From: JACPVU01 sp964373255
Lineage (GTDB): Archaea > Aenigmatarchaeota > Aenigmatarchaeia > GW2011-AR5
Assembly (NCBI GenBank): GCA_964373255.1
Contig: CAYJTG010000001.1
Location: 1-64,000, forward strand
Direction of reading: 5' to 3'
DNA length: 64,000 nt
The position numbers and the translations under genes are program-made. This document shows, piece by piece, positions 24,901 through 32,410 of the stretch; the stretch's first letter is position 1; every line of letters starts with the position of its first letter. The notes below the pieces were generated by a model. It saw nothing but the letters and a program-made list of their open reading frames with translations. It was not told where the DNA came from and ran no database searches.

Positions 24901-27900
24901 CCATGCTGTTGCCTAAAACATCCTGGCATGAAACATAGAGTGTATTTGATTCTGATGTGATTGTAGGCGCTGTCAGCTGCACTGTATGCGTTCTCTTGTC
25001 AGGGCTTTGCAGCATGGCATTTTCAGCAGACATAGTTGCGTAGCCGCCTGTCTCTAATGACCATCGGCATATAGCAGGCTCATCAGTCATAACCATTAGC
25101 GATACGTCTGTCGAAGGTGCGCTCGTGCCGTCTGCAGGATAAATGCTCATGATATTCGGCGCATCAATGTCATCGCCGTTTATCCACATGGCGTCAAGAT
25201 TATTGCCAGCTGTCTGATTATAGATTTCGCCTTGGTCAGAGCATGATATATGGACAGTGCACTTGCTTCTTCCGTCCGCCAAAGCTGTGCACGTCTGCCC
25301 CACAACAGCAGGTATGTCGCTGCACAGTACCTGCGTGCGGCTGAGGGCTGCGCATGCATTTCTCGCGCCATTGTAATCAAAGTCAGCAGCATCCCACCTG
25401 CATCTTATATCTTGCAACGGGCTCGTCTCATCTGTGAGATATCCGGAAACCTTTACAAAAACCGGGCTTCCTTTTACGTAGAACACCGGCTCAGTGTCAA
25501 TATTATCGCCCCTTATCTCAACCACCTTTGCTGTCAGGTTCTGGATAGTGCTCAGTATAAACGTCGCGCGCTTGCTCTCCCCACTGTTTCCACCAGCTAT
25601 CGCCACAGCGTAATATTCAATAGTCCTGTCAACAGGCAGATTTGCCTTTACCTCAACGCACGGTGTTGTCGTGCACGTCTTGATGGCAGCGCCGTTGACA
25701 AAAATTGTAATGCTACCAAGATTCGGGTCGGGCGCGCTTGCGCTGAAGATTATTCCGATCTTATTGTCGATGAGCGTAGGGCTTTTCGGGAATACGCTCA
25801 TAGTAACAGCCGGAACAAACGTTATCGTCTTTGTGTCGTTGGTCATGCGCTCTGACGTTGCATTGATGACAACCGTGGTGCTTGCTGTCGCTGTAAGCGT
25901 GACAGAGCACGATGTTTGGCCGCTCTGGATGGCGCATGAATCAGCTGACAGCAATGCTTTGTTCTTGGTATCAGATTTTTTGAATGTGATTGGAATTATT
26001 GGAATAGATGTGCTTGGCTGAACAATATTGCCGTCCTGATCGTAGACCGATGCTGTCAGCGTAGCGGTCTCGCCAGGCGTCAGCTTGGTCTTGTCAACAT
26101 CAAGCACGATGCGCTTCGACCTCATTGTTGTGAACGTCGTCGAAGCCGCAGAAGTCATGTTATTTCTCGCAGGCGATTTGTCCTGGCACGAAACGTAAAG
26201 TGTGTTCGTGCCTGCTTTTATTGTCGGGCTTCTGACTGATGCCGTGTGTACCAAACTATCTGCGCTGGTCATAACATTGGCAGCAGGAATATCGTTATAT
26301 CCGCCGGCGAAGTTAGCTTCGTTTGTCCACCTGCATACAGACTGCTCATCCGTTGTTGCTTTGAGCACAATGCTCGTTGTAGTCTGGTCGCTTCCGTCCG
26401 CAGGGTCGGTTATTGTCACACCTGGCGGGTCAAGGTCTTCGCCGATTGTCCACACAACATCAAGATTATTGCCAGCTGTCTGTTTGAATATTTTTCCTGA
26501 ATCGGCACAGGAAATATAAGCAGTGCACCTCTTCCTCTCGCCGTCCAATATACAACTGGCCTCTGTAGAAGGTATATAGCACGTTGATTTTGTGGAATCG
26601 AGGGACGTTGAGCACGCGTGCGTCAAATCATCAGGCATTTCTTCGTATTTCTTGTCCTCATTATTCCATCGGCAGTCGATGTTTTTTTCGTATGGTGCCT
26701 GTCCGGCCTGTCCAGAAATCTTCGCAGACACGTCTATGAACGCATCGGGGGTCGCTGTGTAGTAAGGATAACTCTGGTCCTCGTTGATGCCAATTATTCT
26801 TGAAATGAGCGTTCTCTCTGACTTTATGGTGAACGTCTTGCGCGCGCTCTCATCCAATACTTCATTATTCGAGCCAAAGGCTTTTGCGTAGTATTCTATC
26901 GGTACGTCCTCATTGAATTTCGTGGTTTTGGATCCTATGCAGAACCTGCTTGCACACTCGAAGATTTTATTAGCAGCACTACCAGTAGGCTGTGCGTATA
27001 TTATTATCTTGACTGTATTAGCATCAGCAGATGTGGCCGTGAACCTTATGCCATTCGGGTTGTCCACAGGCGTCGGGCTCTCGGGCTGCACGGTCACCGT
27101 GAGCTGCGACGGCTTCGGCACTGACGTGAATTCGAAAGGACCCTCCCTGTCGTGCTCTATGCTTGACGAGCAATCATTATTACGGGATGCGTTCACTGCA
27201 CAGTATTCTATGTTCCATTCATTGAGTTCGTCCACAAGCACGTTTGTCTGGAACTTTACTATGGATGTACTTGCCTTGATATTTTTTGGATCTCTCATTG
27301 GTGCAGGAACCTTCAGGCACGACGATGTTCGTACATATTCTTTGGTGTTTGGATCACCTACAAGTGATACAAACTTGCACTCCACAATGCCATACCTGTC
27401 GTCGTTCCCGCTGTTGCTTACTGACACATTGATGTATGCTGTCTGCTTGTTGACAACCTCTGACGGGTATTCAACGCTTGCTATGGTCAACCTATTAACA
27501 AGCTCCTGCAGCTTGTACAACCGGTAGATCCTTTCAGTCAGTATCTTGCTTTTTATATTGGCGTCACTCACAAGCTGTTGTGTCGGGGTTTTGTTTATAT
27601 CGCCCAGATAGTTCAGGTGGCTCGAAGCAAGCTGCTGGACCTCATAAATATTCAGGAGAAGCAGGCTGTACGTTGCCCTAGCGTCGTCTGTAATGTCAGT
27701 TCCTTTCAGAGTACTATGTAAAATGTCTATATCCTTGCCCACAACGTCGTTGATTTTGGCGAAGTATTCCAAGTACTCGTCAAACTTATCTATCCCGTCA
27801 ATCTTCGGGCATGAGTATTCGGCAACGTTTGACGTGACAGCTGATACGTCAGAGAATATGCCGTGGCTGCCACTTATGTAAGCATAATAAAACCCTGATT

Positions 27901-30900
27901 CGCCGCGGCTGCAAACACGATCGCACCTGTAAGGGCTGCTGTCAGAGAATGTCAGGGTCTTCTTACAGAGTTGTGATTGTTCTGTACCTATGCACTCTGC
28001 CACCGGCGAAGCTGCATCGCATATAATGTATGAATCATCCCGCAGAAAATGATCCATGTCTGGCCCAACACTTGTAGTGAACGTTAAGCCTGAGAATGCT
28101 GTTGCCCGTGTCGCGCTTGTCTGCATGTTATAATCATTCTCGCAGTCACCAGGGCACGCGCTCGCGCATTTTCCTTCTGTCCTGCACTCCACCGGGTATT
28201 CGCAGACATTGTTGCCGCACTTCGCACCAAAGAACGTCACACGAACATAATCAAGCTTGATGTCTGAATTGCCGTCTACGCTTGCGTTTATCTCTGCGTC
28301 TTCTGCCATCCCAATGGAGGTTGCTTTAATATCACAATATCCTCTAGTGCCGGTGTGGCAAAAGGCGGATGAAAGTGTCATATTTTCGTGCAGCTCTTCA
28401 AAATTTATTCTGAAGGGCTGTGTTTTGTTCACATTCCCGTCTACGCCTATGACAGCTGCACTAAGAATAATCTCCTGGCCCACGGGCACCCGTTTCGGCT
28501 TCGCGTCCAGCATGACGCGCTGCGTAACGTATCTTGTAAATGTGATATTCGTTTCATTGCACAAAGTAGAATAGCACGCTTGGACTGTGACATTTCCATT
28601 CAGATCTCTATTAAGAATGCTCACGTTGAAATAGCACGACGCGCTCATGTTTGTGCGGCATATATAATTACCGTCTTCTCTTTTCGTGTAGACCCTTGCT
28701 GTTGTGTTTTCAGGCTTGTATTTTATATCAACTCTAATCGTGTGGTTGAAATTGTCATAATCCTCCCCGCCAGCTTTCTTTACCGTGATATTTATCGTTG
28801 AATTTATCCTGCCATTCGCCATCATGCTGCTTGGAGTTGCATTTATCTCAAGTGCCGTAGGCCTGAGAACGTAGAACGTGTAAGGCATTTCATTCGTATT
28901 CGGCGGTGTCGCTTCATCCCTGCAGCTTATGTAAACAGTATTGTCGCCTGAATTAAGAGGTACGCCTGTTTCTTTGTAATGCTGCCTATTCTGTCTGGGT
29001 GGCACATTACCCAGCTTTTGGGCATCAGGAATATCATTATAAGACGCGGGTGTTACACTGTACTTGCATATGGCGTCTTCATTGGTTGTGATATCGAGCT
29101 TCAGCGTTGGCAGCGAATCAGAAATCGGCACAGCAACTATCTCAGGCGGGTAGTTTATTGTTATTTCTGGCTTATCGATATCAAAGCCAGTTGTCCACGT
29201 TGCGTTGATAGTCTCATTTTCGGTCTGGTCATATATACCGTCACTGCGCGCACACGCTATATAAACGTGGCACTTCTGGCGATTGCCGTCTATGTCTTCG
29301 CAGTTGGGGTTGTTTGCGAAGCATTGTACTTTTTTAGCATCCGAAGTAGTAGGGCATGTTTGTGAGGTGCTCATTTTTATATAGCTCTCATTTTCCTGGC
29401 TCCACCTGCACACAAGTTTTTTGGTGCCTAAGTTATTTGATGTAGACACAGTAATTGTTGCAAGCGGATCGTCTTCAAGATAGTAAGGTTCTTTCATATC
29501 ACCGCTTATATCCTCGATCTTCGTGATGAGCTTTGTGATAGATCGTATCGACAAGTTCTTTCTTCCGCTTTCGCCTTTGTTTCCTGCTGTGTCAAAAGCG
29601 ACTGCATAATATTCATAGTTCGTATCGATATCAGGAATTTGTGCTGTATTTGTGCGGAAGCACGGGTTCGGATCGGGGTTGTCCAGATCAACAATATCAC
29701 AGGCGGGCTCAAGCTCATAGAAGTTTTGCCTGCACACGCCCTGTTTGGCGCCTTGTCTGGCGCTTGTGCGTATGCACACCGTCATGTTCGCGATGTCTTC
29801 TGATGCCGATTCAAGTATAAAATACAGTTTGCCAGCACCCCTATTACTTATTGTCGGCCTCTCGGGAAGCGTTGAGACGGAAACAACAGGCGGGCCGACA
29901 TCCAGAGGAAATGAAATTTGGTTGTAAGCACTATTCGGGGAAAAATCATCGCTGACCTTTCCCGATGTCTCCGTGCTGAGGTACGCCTTGCTGAATTTTA
30001 CTGTTTTGCCAAGGCAGCCGCCTGGGAAAGCTGTATCCGTGGGGATTGTCCAGTTTTTTTTCTTGTCCGTCTGTGTAAATGTGACATTTATTCCGTATAT
30101 AGCTTCTTCGTCTTCTTTTCTATCAGTATTTATTTTGCATGTGCCTGAGTCGTCAGAACCGGCAACAGTGAGGTTAAGTTTGCCATCGCATCCTGCATAG
30201 CTTGCGAAGACCTCTACGTTGTTCCCAGGTACGCACATCCTGCCAGTGCCTGTACAGTATTTGTCGTCGATTTTTACATCTGTCAGTCTGCAGACCTTTA
30301 CCGGTATTGAAGTATACTTTATGCATATCCTGTAGGGGTCTATGGCAATAGCGCCATCATGCCGCACCTCTCCGCCTGCTCCGCCGCTCTGTTCATAACC
30401 TATATCACAAAAAAAATAAGGACGGCTATCTCCAATTTTTAATTTTACGTCTTCAATGAGCTTTGTGACTGATAACTGATTACCTAAATCATCCTTGTAA
30501 ATGCCATTCGTATCTCTTGTTACATAGCGTCGGCATACGAATATGTTATCTGTGTCTGCCGAACTGACATCATAAGTATCAAGTGTTTCAGTGTGTTTCG
30601 TTGGTGTATCGGCAACATAGCCATCGTCACATACTGAGTTTTTTTTAAGCTTTGCATCATAGAGAAACTTGGTTTGGGTTGTAAACAATCCTTTCTTTGT
30701 GCATGTGTATCGTGGATCGGCAAATGAATTTTCTTCGTTATGATGATTGTCGACATGAGACTGTGTATAACCTGCACCTGTATCGCAGGTACTGGTTGAG
30801 TGGTATACATCTGTGACGAATTTGACGTCCACTGAGCTTTTCACATTTATTGCGACTCTGACTGTCAGCTGCGGGGTCGAGCTGTCTCCGACAACAAGGG

Positions 30901-31345
30901 ATGTTGTTCCCAGCTTCAAGCCATCTATAGTTACAGTACCGCTCTGGGCGGCAATGCTTGCCGTTGCTATTGTTGCGTCCGGCGGGGATGTTATTGAATA
31001 AGGCGCCGTGCCTTCTGTGACCGCCACAGTTCTCTGATAATTAACAGCCGTATCAACGCTCTGCGGCGATGCATGCAGGCCCCACGTACAGCCAATAGTG
31101 GTGCACGCGCCTGAAGTTATTTGCCAAGAACAAGTTGCACTGCCGCTACAGGAGAAAAATGTTTTTACTCCAGAAAGAAAATAATATTGTGGCACGCACG
31201 ACGATTCAGCGCTTATGCAGTCATTTTCGCCAAGTTGCGAGCAGCTCTTTGTAGGCGTTCCCGTGCACGCACCTGCTTCTGCTAATATTGGAAATAAGAA
31301 CAAGCTTACCGCTACCACTATCAAAGCCAGTTTCCAGTTTGACAT
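21917..31345 (-). CDS. Giant membrane-anchored Cys-rich Ig-repeat surface protein (3142 aa)
   Basis: A signal peptide covers residues 1-24, and a single C-terminal membrane helix (about 3098-3122) is followed by a basic tail. Three long repeats (about 490-860, 1410-1770 and 1845-2200) each combine an Ig-like unit ending IEYYAVA or similar, a Cys-pair unit beginning CRW and containing YISC, and a unit with ITFSVSCQD-like ends. Two copies of a distinct module (about 1040-1400 and 2475-2785) begin with a CGDNVCEPYESC motif and continue with Cys-rich, helical and Ig-like parts; a third copy is in the protein at 32411. A third CG.NVC-like Cys cluster lies near the C-terminus. Many N-x-S/T sites suggest glycosylation. 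Probably a long stalk-like adhesin. Confidence 0.9.
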   Translation of the reverse strand: MSNWKLALIVVAVSLFLFPILAEAGACTGTPTKSCSQLGENDCISAESSCVPQYYFLSGVKTFFSCSGSATCSWQITSGACTTIGCTWGLHASPQSVDTAVNYQRTVAVTEGTAPYSITSPPDATIATASIAAQSGTVTIDGLKLGTTSLVVGDSSTPQLTVRVAINVKSSVDVKFVTDVYHSTSTCDTGAGYTQSHVDNHHNEENSFADPRYTCTKKGLFTTQTKFLYDAKLKKNSVCDDGYVADTPTKHTETLDTYDVSSADTDNIFVCRRYVTRDTNGIYKDDLGNQLSVTKLIEDVKLKIGDSRPYFFCDIGYEQSGGAGGEVRHDGAIAIDPYRICIKYTSIPVKVCRLTDVKIDDKYCTGTGRMCVPGNNVEVFASYAGCDGKLNLTVAGSDDSGTCKINTDRKEDEEAIYGINVTFTQTDKKKNWTIPTDTAFPGGCLGKTVKFSKAYLSTETSGKVSDDFSPNSAYNQISFPLDVGPPVVSVSTLPERPTISNRGAGKLYFILESASEDIANMTVCIRTSARQGAKQGVCRQNFYELEPACDIVDLDNPDPNPCFRTNTAQIPDIDTNYEYYAVAFDTAGNKGESGRKNLSIRSITKLITKIEDISGDMKEPYYLEDDPLATITVSTSNNLGTKKLVCRWSQENESYIKMSTSQTCPTTSDAKKVQCFANNPNCEDIDGNRQKCHVYIACARSDGIYDQTENETINATWTTGFDIDKPEITINYPPEIVAVPISDSLPTLKLDITTNEDAICKYSVTPASYNDIPDAQKLGNVPPRQNRQHYKETGVPLNSGDNTVYISCRDEATPPNTNEMPYTFYVLRPTALEINATPSSMMANGRINSTINITVKKAGGEDYDNFNHTIRVDIKYKPENTTARVYTKREDGNYICRTNMSASCYFNVSILNRDLNGNVTVQACYSTLCNETNITFTRYVTQRVMLDAKPKRVPVGQEIILSAAVIGVDGNVNKTQPFRINFEELHENMTLSSAFCHTGTRGYCDIKATSIGMAEDAEINASVDGNSDIKLDYVRVTFFGAKCGNNVCEYPVECRTEGKCASACPGDCENDYNMQTSATRATAFSGLTFTTSVGPDMDHFLRDDSYIICDAASPVAECIGTEQSQLCKKTLTFSDSSPYRCDRVCSRGESGFYYAYISGSHGIFSDVSAVTSNVAEYSCPKIDGIDKFDEYLEYFAKINDVVGKDIDILHSTLKGTDITDDARATYSLLLLNIYEVQQLASSHLNYLGDINKTPTQQLVSDANIKSKILTERIYRLYKLQELVNRLTIASVEYPSEVVNKQTAYINVSVSNSGNDDRYGIVECKFVSLVGDPNTKEYVRTSSCLKVPAPMRDPKNIKASTSIVKFQTNVLVDELNEWNIEYCAVNASRNNDCSSSIEHDREGPFEFTSVPKPSQLTVTVQPESPTPVDNPNGIRFTATSADANTVKIIIYAQPTGSAANKIFECASRFCIGSKTTKFNEDVPIEYYAKAFGSNNEVLDESARKTFTIKSERTLISRIIGINEDQSYPYYTATPDAFIDVSAKISGQAGQAPYEKNIDCRWNNEDKKYEEMPDDLTHACSTSLDSTKSTCYIPSTEASCILDGERKRCTAYISCADSGKIFKQTAGNNLDVVWTIGEDLDPPGVTITDPADGSDQTTTSIVLKATTDEQSVCRWTNEANFAGGYNDIPAANVMTSADSLVHTASVRSPTIKAGTNTLYVSCQDKSPARNNMTSAASTTFTTMRSKRIVLDVDKTKLTPGETATLTASVYDQDGNIVQPSTSIPIIPITFKKSDTKNKALLSADSCAIQSGQTSCSVTLTATASTTVVINATSERMTNDTKTITFVPAVTMSVFPKSPTLIDNKIGIIFSASAPDPNLGSITIFVNGAAIKTCTTTPCVEVKANLPVDRTIEYYAVAIAGGNSGESKRATFILSTIQNLTAKVVEIRGDNIDTEPVFYVKGSPVFVKVSGYLTDETSPLQDIRCRWDAADFDYNGARNACAALSRTQVLCSDIPAVVGQTCTALADGRSKCTVHISCSDQGEIYNQTAGNNLDAMWINGDDIDAPNIMSIYPADGTSAPSTDVSLMVMTDEPAICRWSLETGGYATMSAENAMLQSPDKRTHTVQLTAPTITSESNTLYVSCQDVLGNSMASAMKTTFDIVLPGTFSLSAQPEAWSSLPAEPVLYKIIVTNTDAEGYPQSTIQISASLITGWNIWLLKSQVTLNAGASETVYLNVTPPFNVVRGDYTIDVTGTSPTKTKTLSLKHSIGQAGYLFIRSIEMTQNVALGDNATIKLRVSNIGDIDYYGYSLCSVRSPSNLASQYKSGCEFFSLSSVRDLVTTFKPTAAGVWNVSKCDLYASFSPDCSTILQGSIDGGKIIVTAPADNNFPATAIKCNGSECQTSYPEGIAVTLTCSDVGTGCDKTFFCVDSQNSCTPTSIYTGSIGVSNKGANYVRYYSQDGYGNKENLKSAPIYIFKYACGDNVCEPYESCGQDCVSSFSGMTHTQTDRGVRFGAKLSPDLASAKIIACSSNSTYTECKSAAESNNCGLDKKCLCTWFSFEPGCEMRCGDETRNYYDIAYQPFGQTKIIMSANNDFVCPSLNINTLMNYLKSFELYHTQITGEMRNLTGRDAYRQVLEEVDLLAVNQISYLKTILLDLTVTNSAEAIRKSQEVESEISRLLSLPPNQRRIGVTDVLVDSTVRLYKNVGVKISNQGEFWRYGVASCRLQKPDGSLAEAKTNCTQLPPGTSINVPTNLNLSILGNWSVQSCDLRIDTSGSCSSSIPYSVYNTSKSFIVRSPLNLSINASLSYNNVTYQGSADVSAAVRNPEDMQRYAFVACSFANQDGNRTRANSTCTQIGSLANAVLRPSVVANAVGTWTVESCSVYESGSSACAPAQVHDTDTNIGTFSAIVPQTIFLTSADIATQTPKEGEPVNINVIVRNRGTNTSKAFVECSLTDPDDNTVSAKSTVREIASQQNLTFTPSIILDKDGTWTLASCAVYRIINPTVKEQDITLNKEFTVYNVECQQNVQCGGTVTSCGCSNNVCLQCAYGYTCANYQCVSLQEECPGTTSSCYSSGGTCVACQDGDICQANSCVPVSGQPVPSFPMFAILVVMLVILIPVVIFVIHKKLVHGEKETPWYKERS

Positions 31346-31402
31346 TGATTAATATTATCGATTGCCTGATATTTATACATTTTTTGGCTCTAGTTACTCT
31401 TT

Positions 31403-31410
31403 TTTAAATA
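31403..31410 (+). promoter_or_regulatory. TATA box of the tRNA-Lys gene
   Basis: TTTAAATA lies about 30 bp before the first base of tRNA-Lys, the usual distance for an archaeal TATA box of a tRNA gene. Inferred from sequence. Confidence 0.65.
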
Positions 31411-31439
31411 TGAGCGTCAAATAATCTAATTTTCAACAT

Positions 31440-31746
31440 GGGCTCGTAGCTCAGTACAAATCCCTTTTCTTGAAAGAAAAGGTCTTTGTAAACCCCAAAA
31501 GAACTGAAGGCCATCAAGAATAAATGGGATTGTGAGCAATCTGGTAGCGTGCATAATTTTGTACGCCAAAAGCACCTGGCTCTTAAATAGAGCCATTTGA
31601 TGCAAAAATTGCAGATGAGAAATCTATGGCGAAACCAGGGTGTCGCGGGTTCGAAACCGAGAGAGGATATCCTCTCTAAGGTGTTACTCACCTTATGTGG
31701 CTAACGCAATATTATGCTGCATCGTGCGATAATCCCGTCGAGCCCA
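31440..31746 (+). tRNA. tRNA-Lys(CTT) with four introns
   Basis: Five exons (31440-31454, 31540-31547, 31571-31585, 31634-31655, 31733-31746) join into a 74-base tRNA without CCA. Acceptor GGGCTCG pairs CGAGCCC, D-stem GCTC pairs GAGC, anticodon stem CCTGG pairs CCAGG around loop CTCTTAA (anticodon CTT), and T-stem GCGGG pairs CCCGT around TTCGAAT. Introns are 85, 23, 48 and 77 bases, in the D-loop, D-stem, anticodon loop (37/38) and T-loop. The 23-base intron has a perfect bulge-helix-bulge: TGGT/GCCA helix with bulges AGC and AAA. The anticodon intron also fits (CTCT/GGCG, bulges TAA and AAA). Intron 1 carries its own GAGC, which pairs with the D-stem GCTC before splicing. Intron 4 fits with three of four central pairs. 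Confidence 0.92.
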
Positions 31747-31749
31747 TTC

Positions 31750-31772
31750 AACCTTCTTTTTGAAAGAAGGTT
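31750..31772. terminator. 10-bp hairpin between tRNA-Lys and a convergent gene
   Basis: AACCTTCTTT-ttg-AAAGAAGGTT, a perfect 10-bp stem with three-base loop, 4 bp after the tRNA and 23 bp beyond the stop of the convergent pilin-like gene. It may end transcription from both sides, or it may be one of the dispersed triloop hairpins of this genome. Confidence 0.5.
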
Positions 31773-31794
31773 AATCAAGAAATAGTTACTCTGG

Positions 31795-32253
31795 TTATAC
31801 TATGTTCGGGCACGCGTCGCACGTCATGCCTGACGCGCCGCATTTTTGCCTGAACTTGCCGCAAAACAAGCCTGTGCTCAGTCCTATCGCCCTCGACCCT
31901 GTGGTGTATTCGCAGATAGCCGCGCACTTCGTGTCGTCCGCCAGGTCTGCCACGCGGAGCCTATTTTCATCGCAGTACGAGCAGAATTTTGTCAGGCACG
32001 TTAACGATTCGCGCTCGCTGCCGTACAGCACGCGGCACGAATCAACAAACTTGCCGAAATCAGGGTCTGTGTCAGCCGCGCCAAGATTGCATGAATACTT
32101 CTCCTTGTACTCGAGGCACTTTGTATTGAATATACGGTTTGCCTCGGTTTTTGAAAGCTCTATTGACGACTGCGTCATGACAAACATGCTTACAGTGATA
32201 AGTACACCGATGAACAATACCAGCAAAGTAATCTGCTTTAACGCTAATTCCAT
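31795..32253 (-). CDS. Pilin-like Cys-rich membrane protein B
   Basis: A 152-residue paralogue of the protein at 21473-21874: an N-terminal membrane helix (ITLLVLFIGVLITVSMFVM, about 8-26), then KTEANRIFNTKC and the Cys-rich FVDSCRVLYGSERESLTC, TKFCSYC. It has an extra Cys-rich C-terminal part (CGKFRQKCGASGMTCDAC). It follows the 807-residue surface gene exactly as its paralogue follows the 3142-residue gene. The N-terminal helix with an E/K-containing cytoplasmic tip resembles type IV pilin-like proteins, but I see no clean prepilin cleavage site. A structured leader precedes it. Confidence 0.8.
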   Translation of the reverse strand: MELALKQITLLVLFIGVLITVSMFVMTQSSIELSKTEANRIFNTKCLEYKEKYSCNLGAADTDPDFGKFVDSCRVLYGSERESLTCLTKFCSYCDENRLRVADLADDTKCAAICEYTTGSRAIGLSTGLFCGKFRQKCGASGMTCDACPNIV

Positions 32254-32263
32254 ACCAATCCCT

Positions 32264-32373
32264 TTCTACATTAAGGGAAACCTAAGGTTTCCCTTATAAC
32301 ACGCAAAGAACCAAAGGTTCTTTGGTGCACCAGAAAGCTTTGCTTTCTGTGTGTCTAGACTTAATCCCTTCCT
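32264..32373 (-). promoter_or_regulatory. Leader element with three triloop hairpins
   Basis: Three hairpins with perfect stems: AAGGGAAACC/GGTTTCCCTT (32273-32295), CAAAGAACC/GGTTCTTTG (32304-32324) and AGAAAGC/GCTTTCT (32332-32348), each with a three-base loop. Read in the direction of the gene it begins AGGAAGGGATTAAGTCTAG and ends CCCTTAATGTAGAAAGGGAT before the start. Its borders match the leaders of rpoF, rpl37e, metG and the lipoprotein gene at 12155, while the number and sequence of hairpins differ. Confidence 0.75.
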
Positions 32374-32410
32374 GAAATTTTTGCTTAAGCTTTTTTCTAA
32401 AAAGCTTATT

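Noticed and set aside
31578..31594. Perfect hairpin GGCTC-ttaaata-GAGCC taken as an anticodon arm
   Set aside because: It would give anticodon AAA with no fitting D- or T-arm spacing. The canonical arm CCTGG-CTCTTAA-CCAGG appears once the 48-base intron is removed, and the hairpin merely spans the exon-intron joint.
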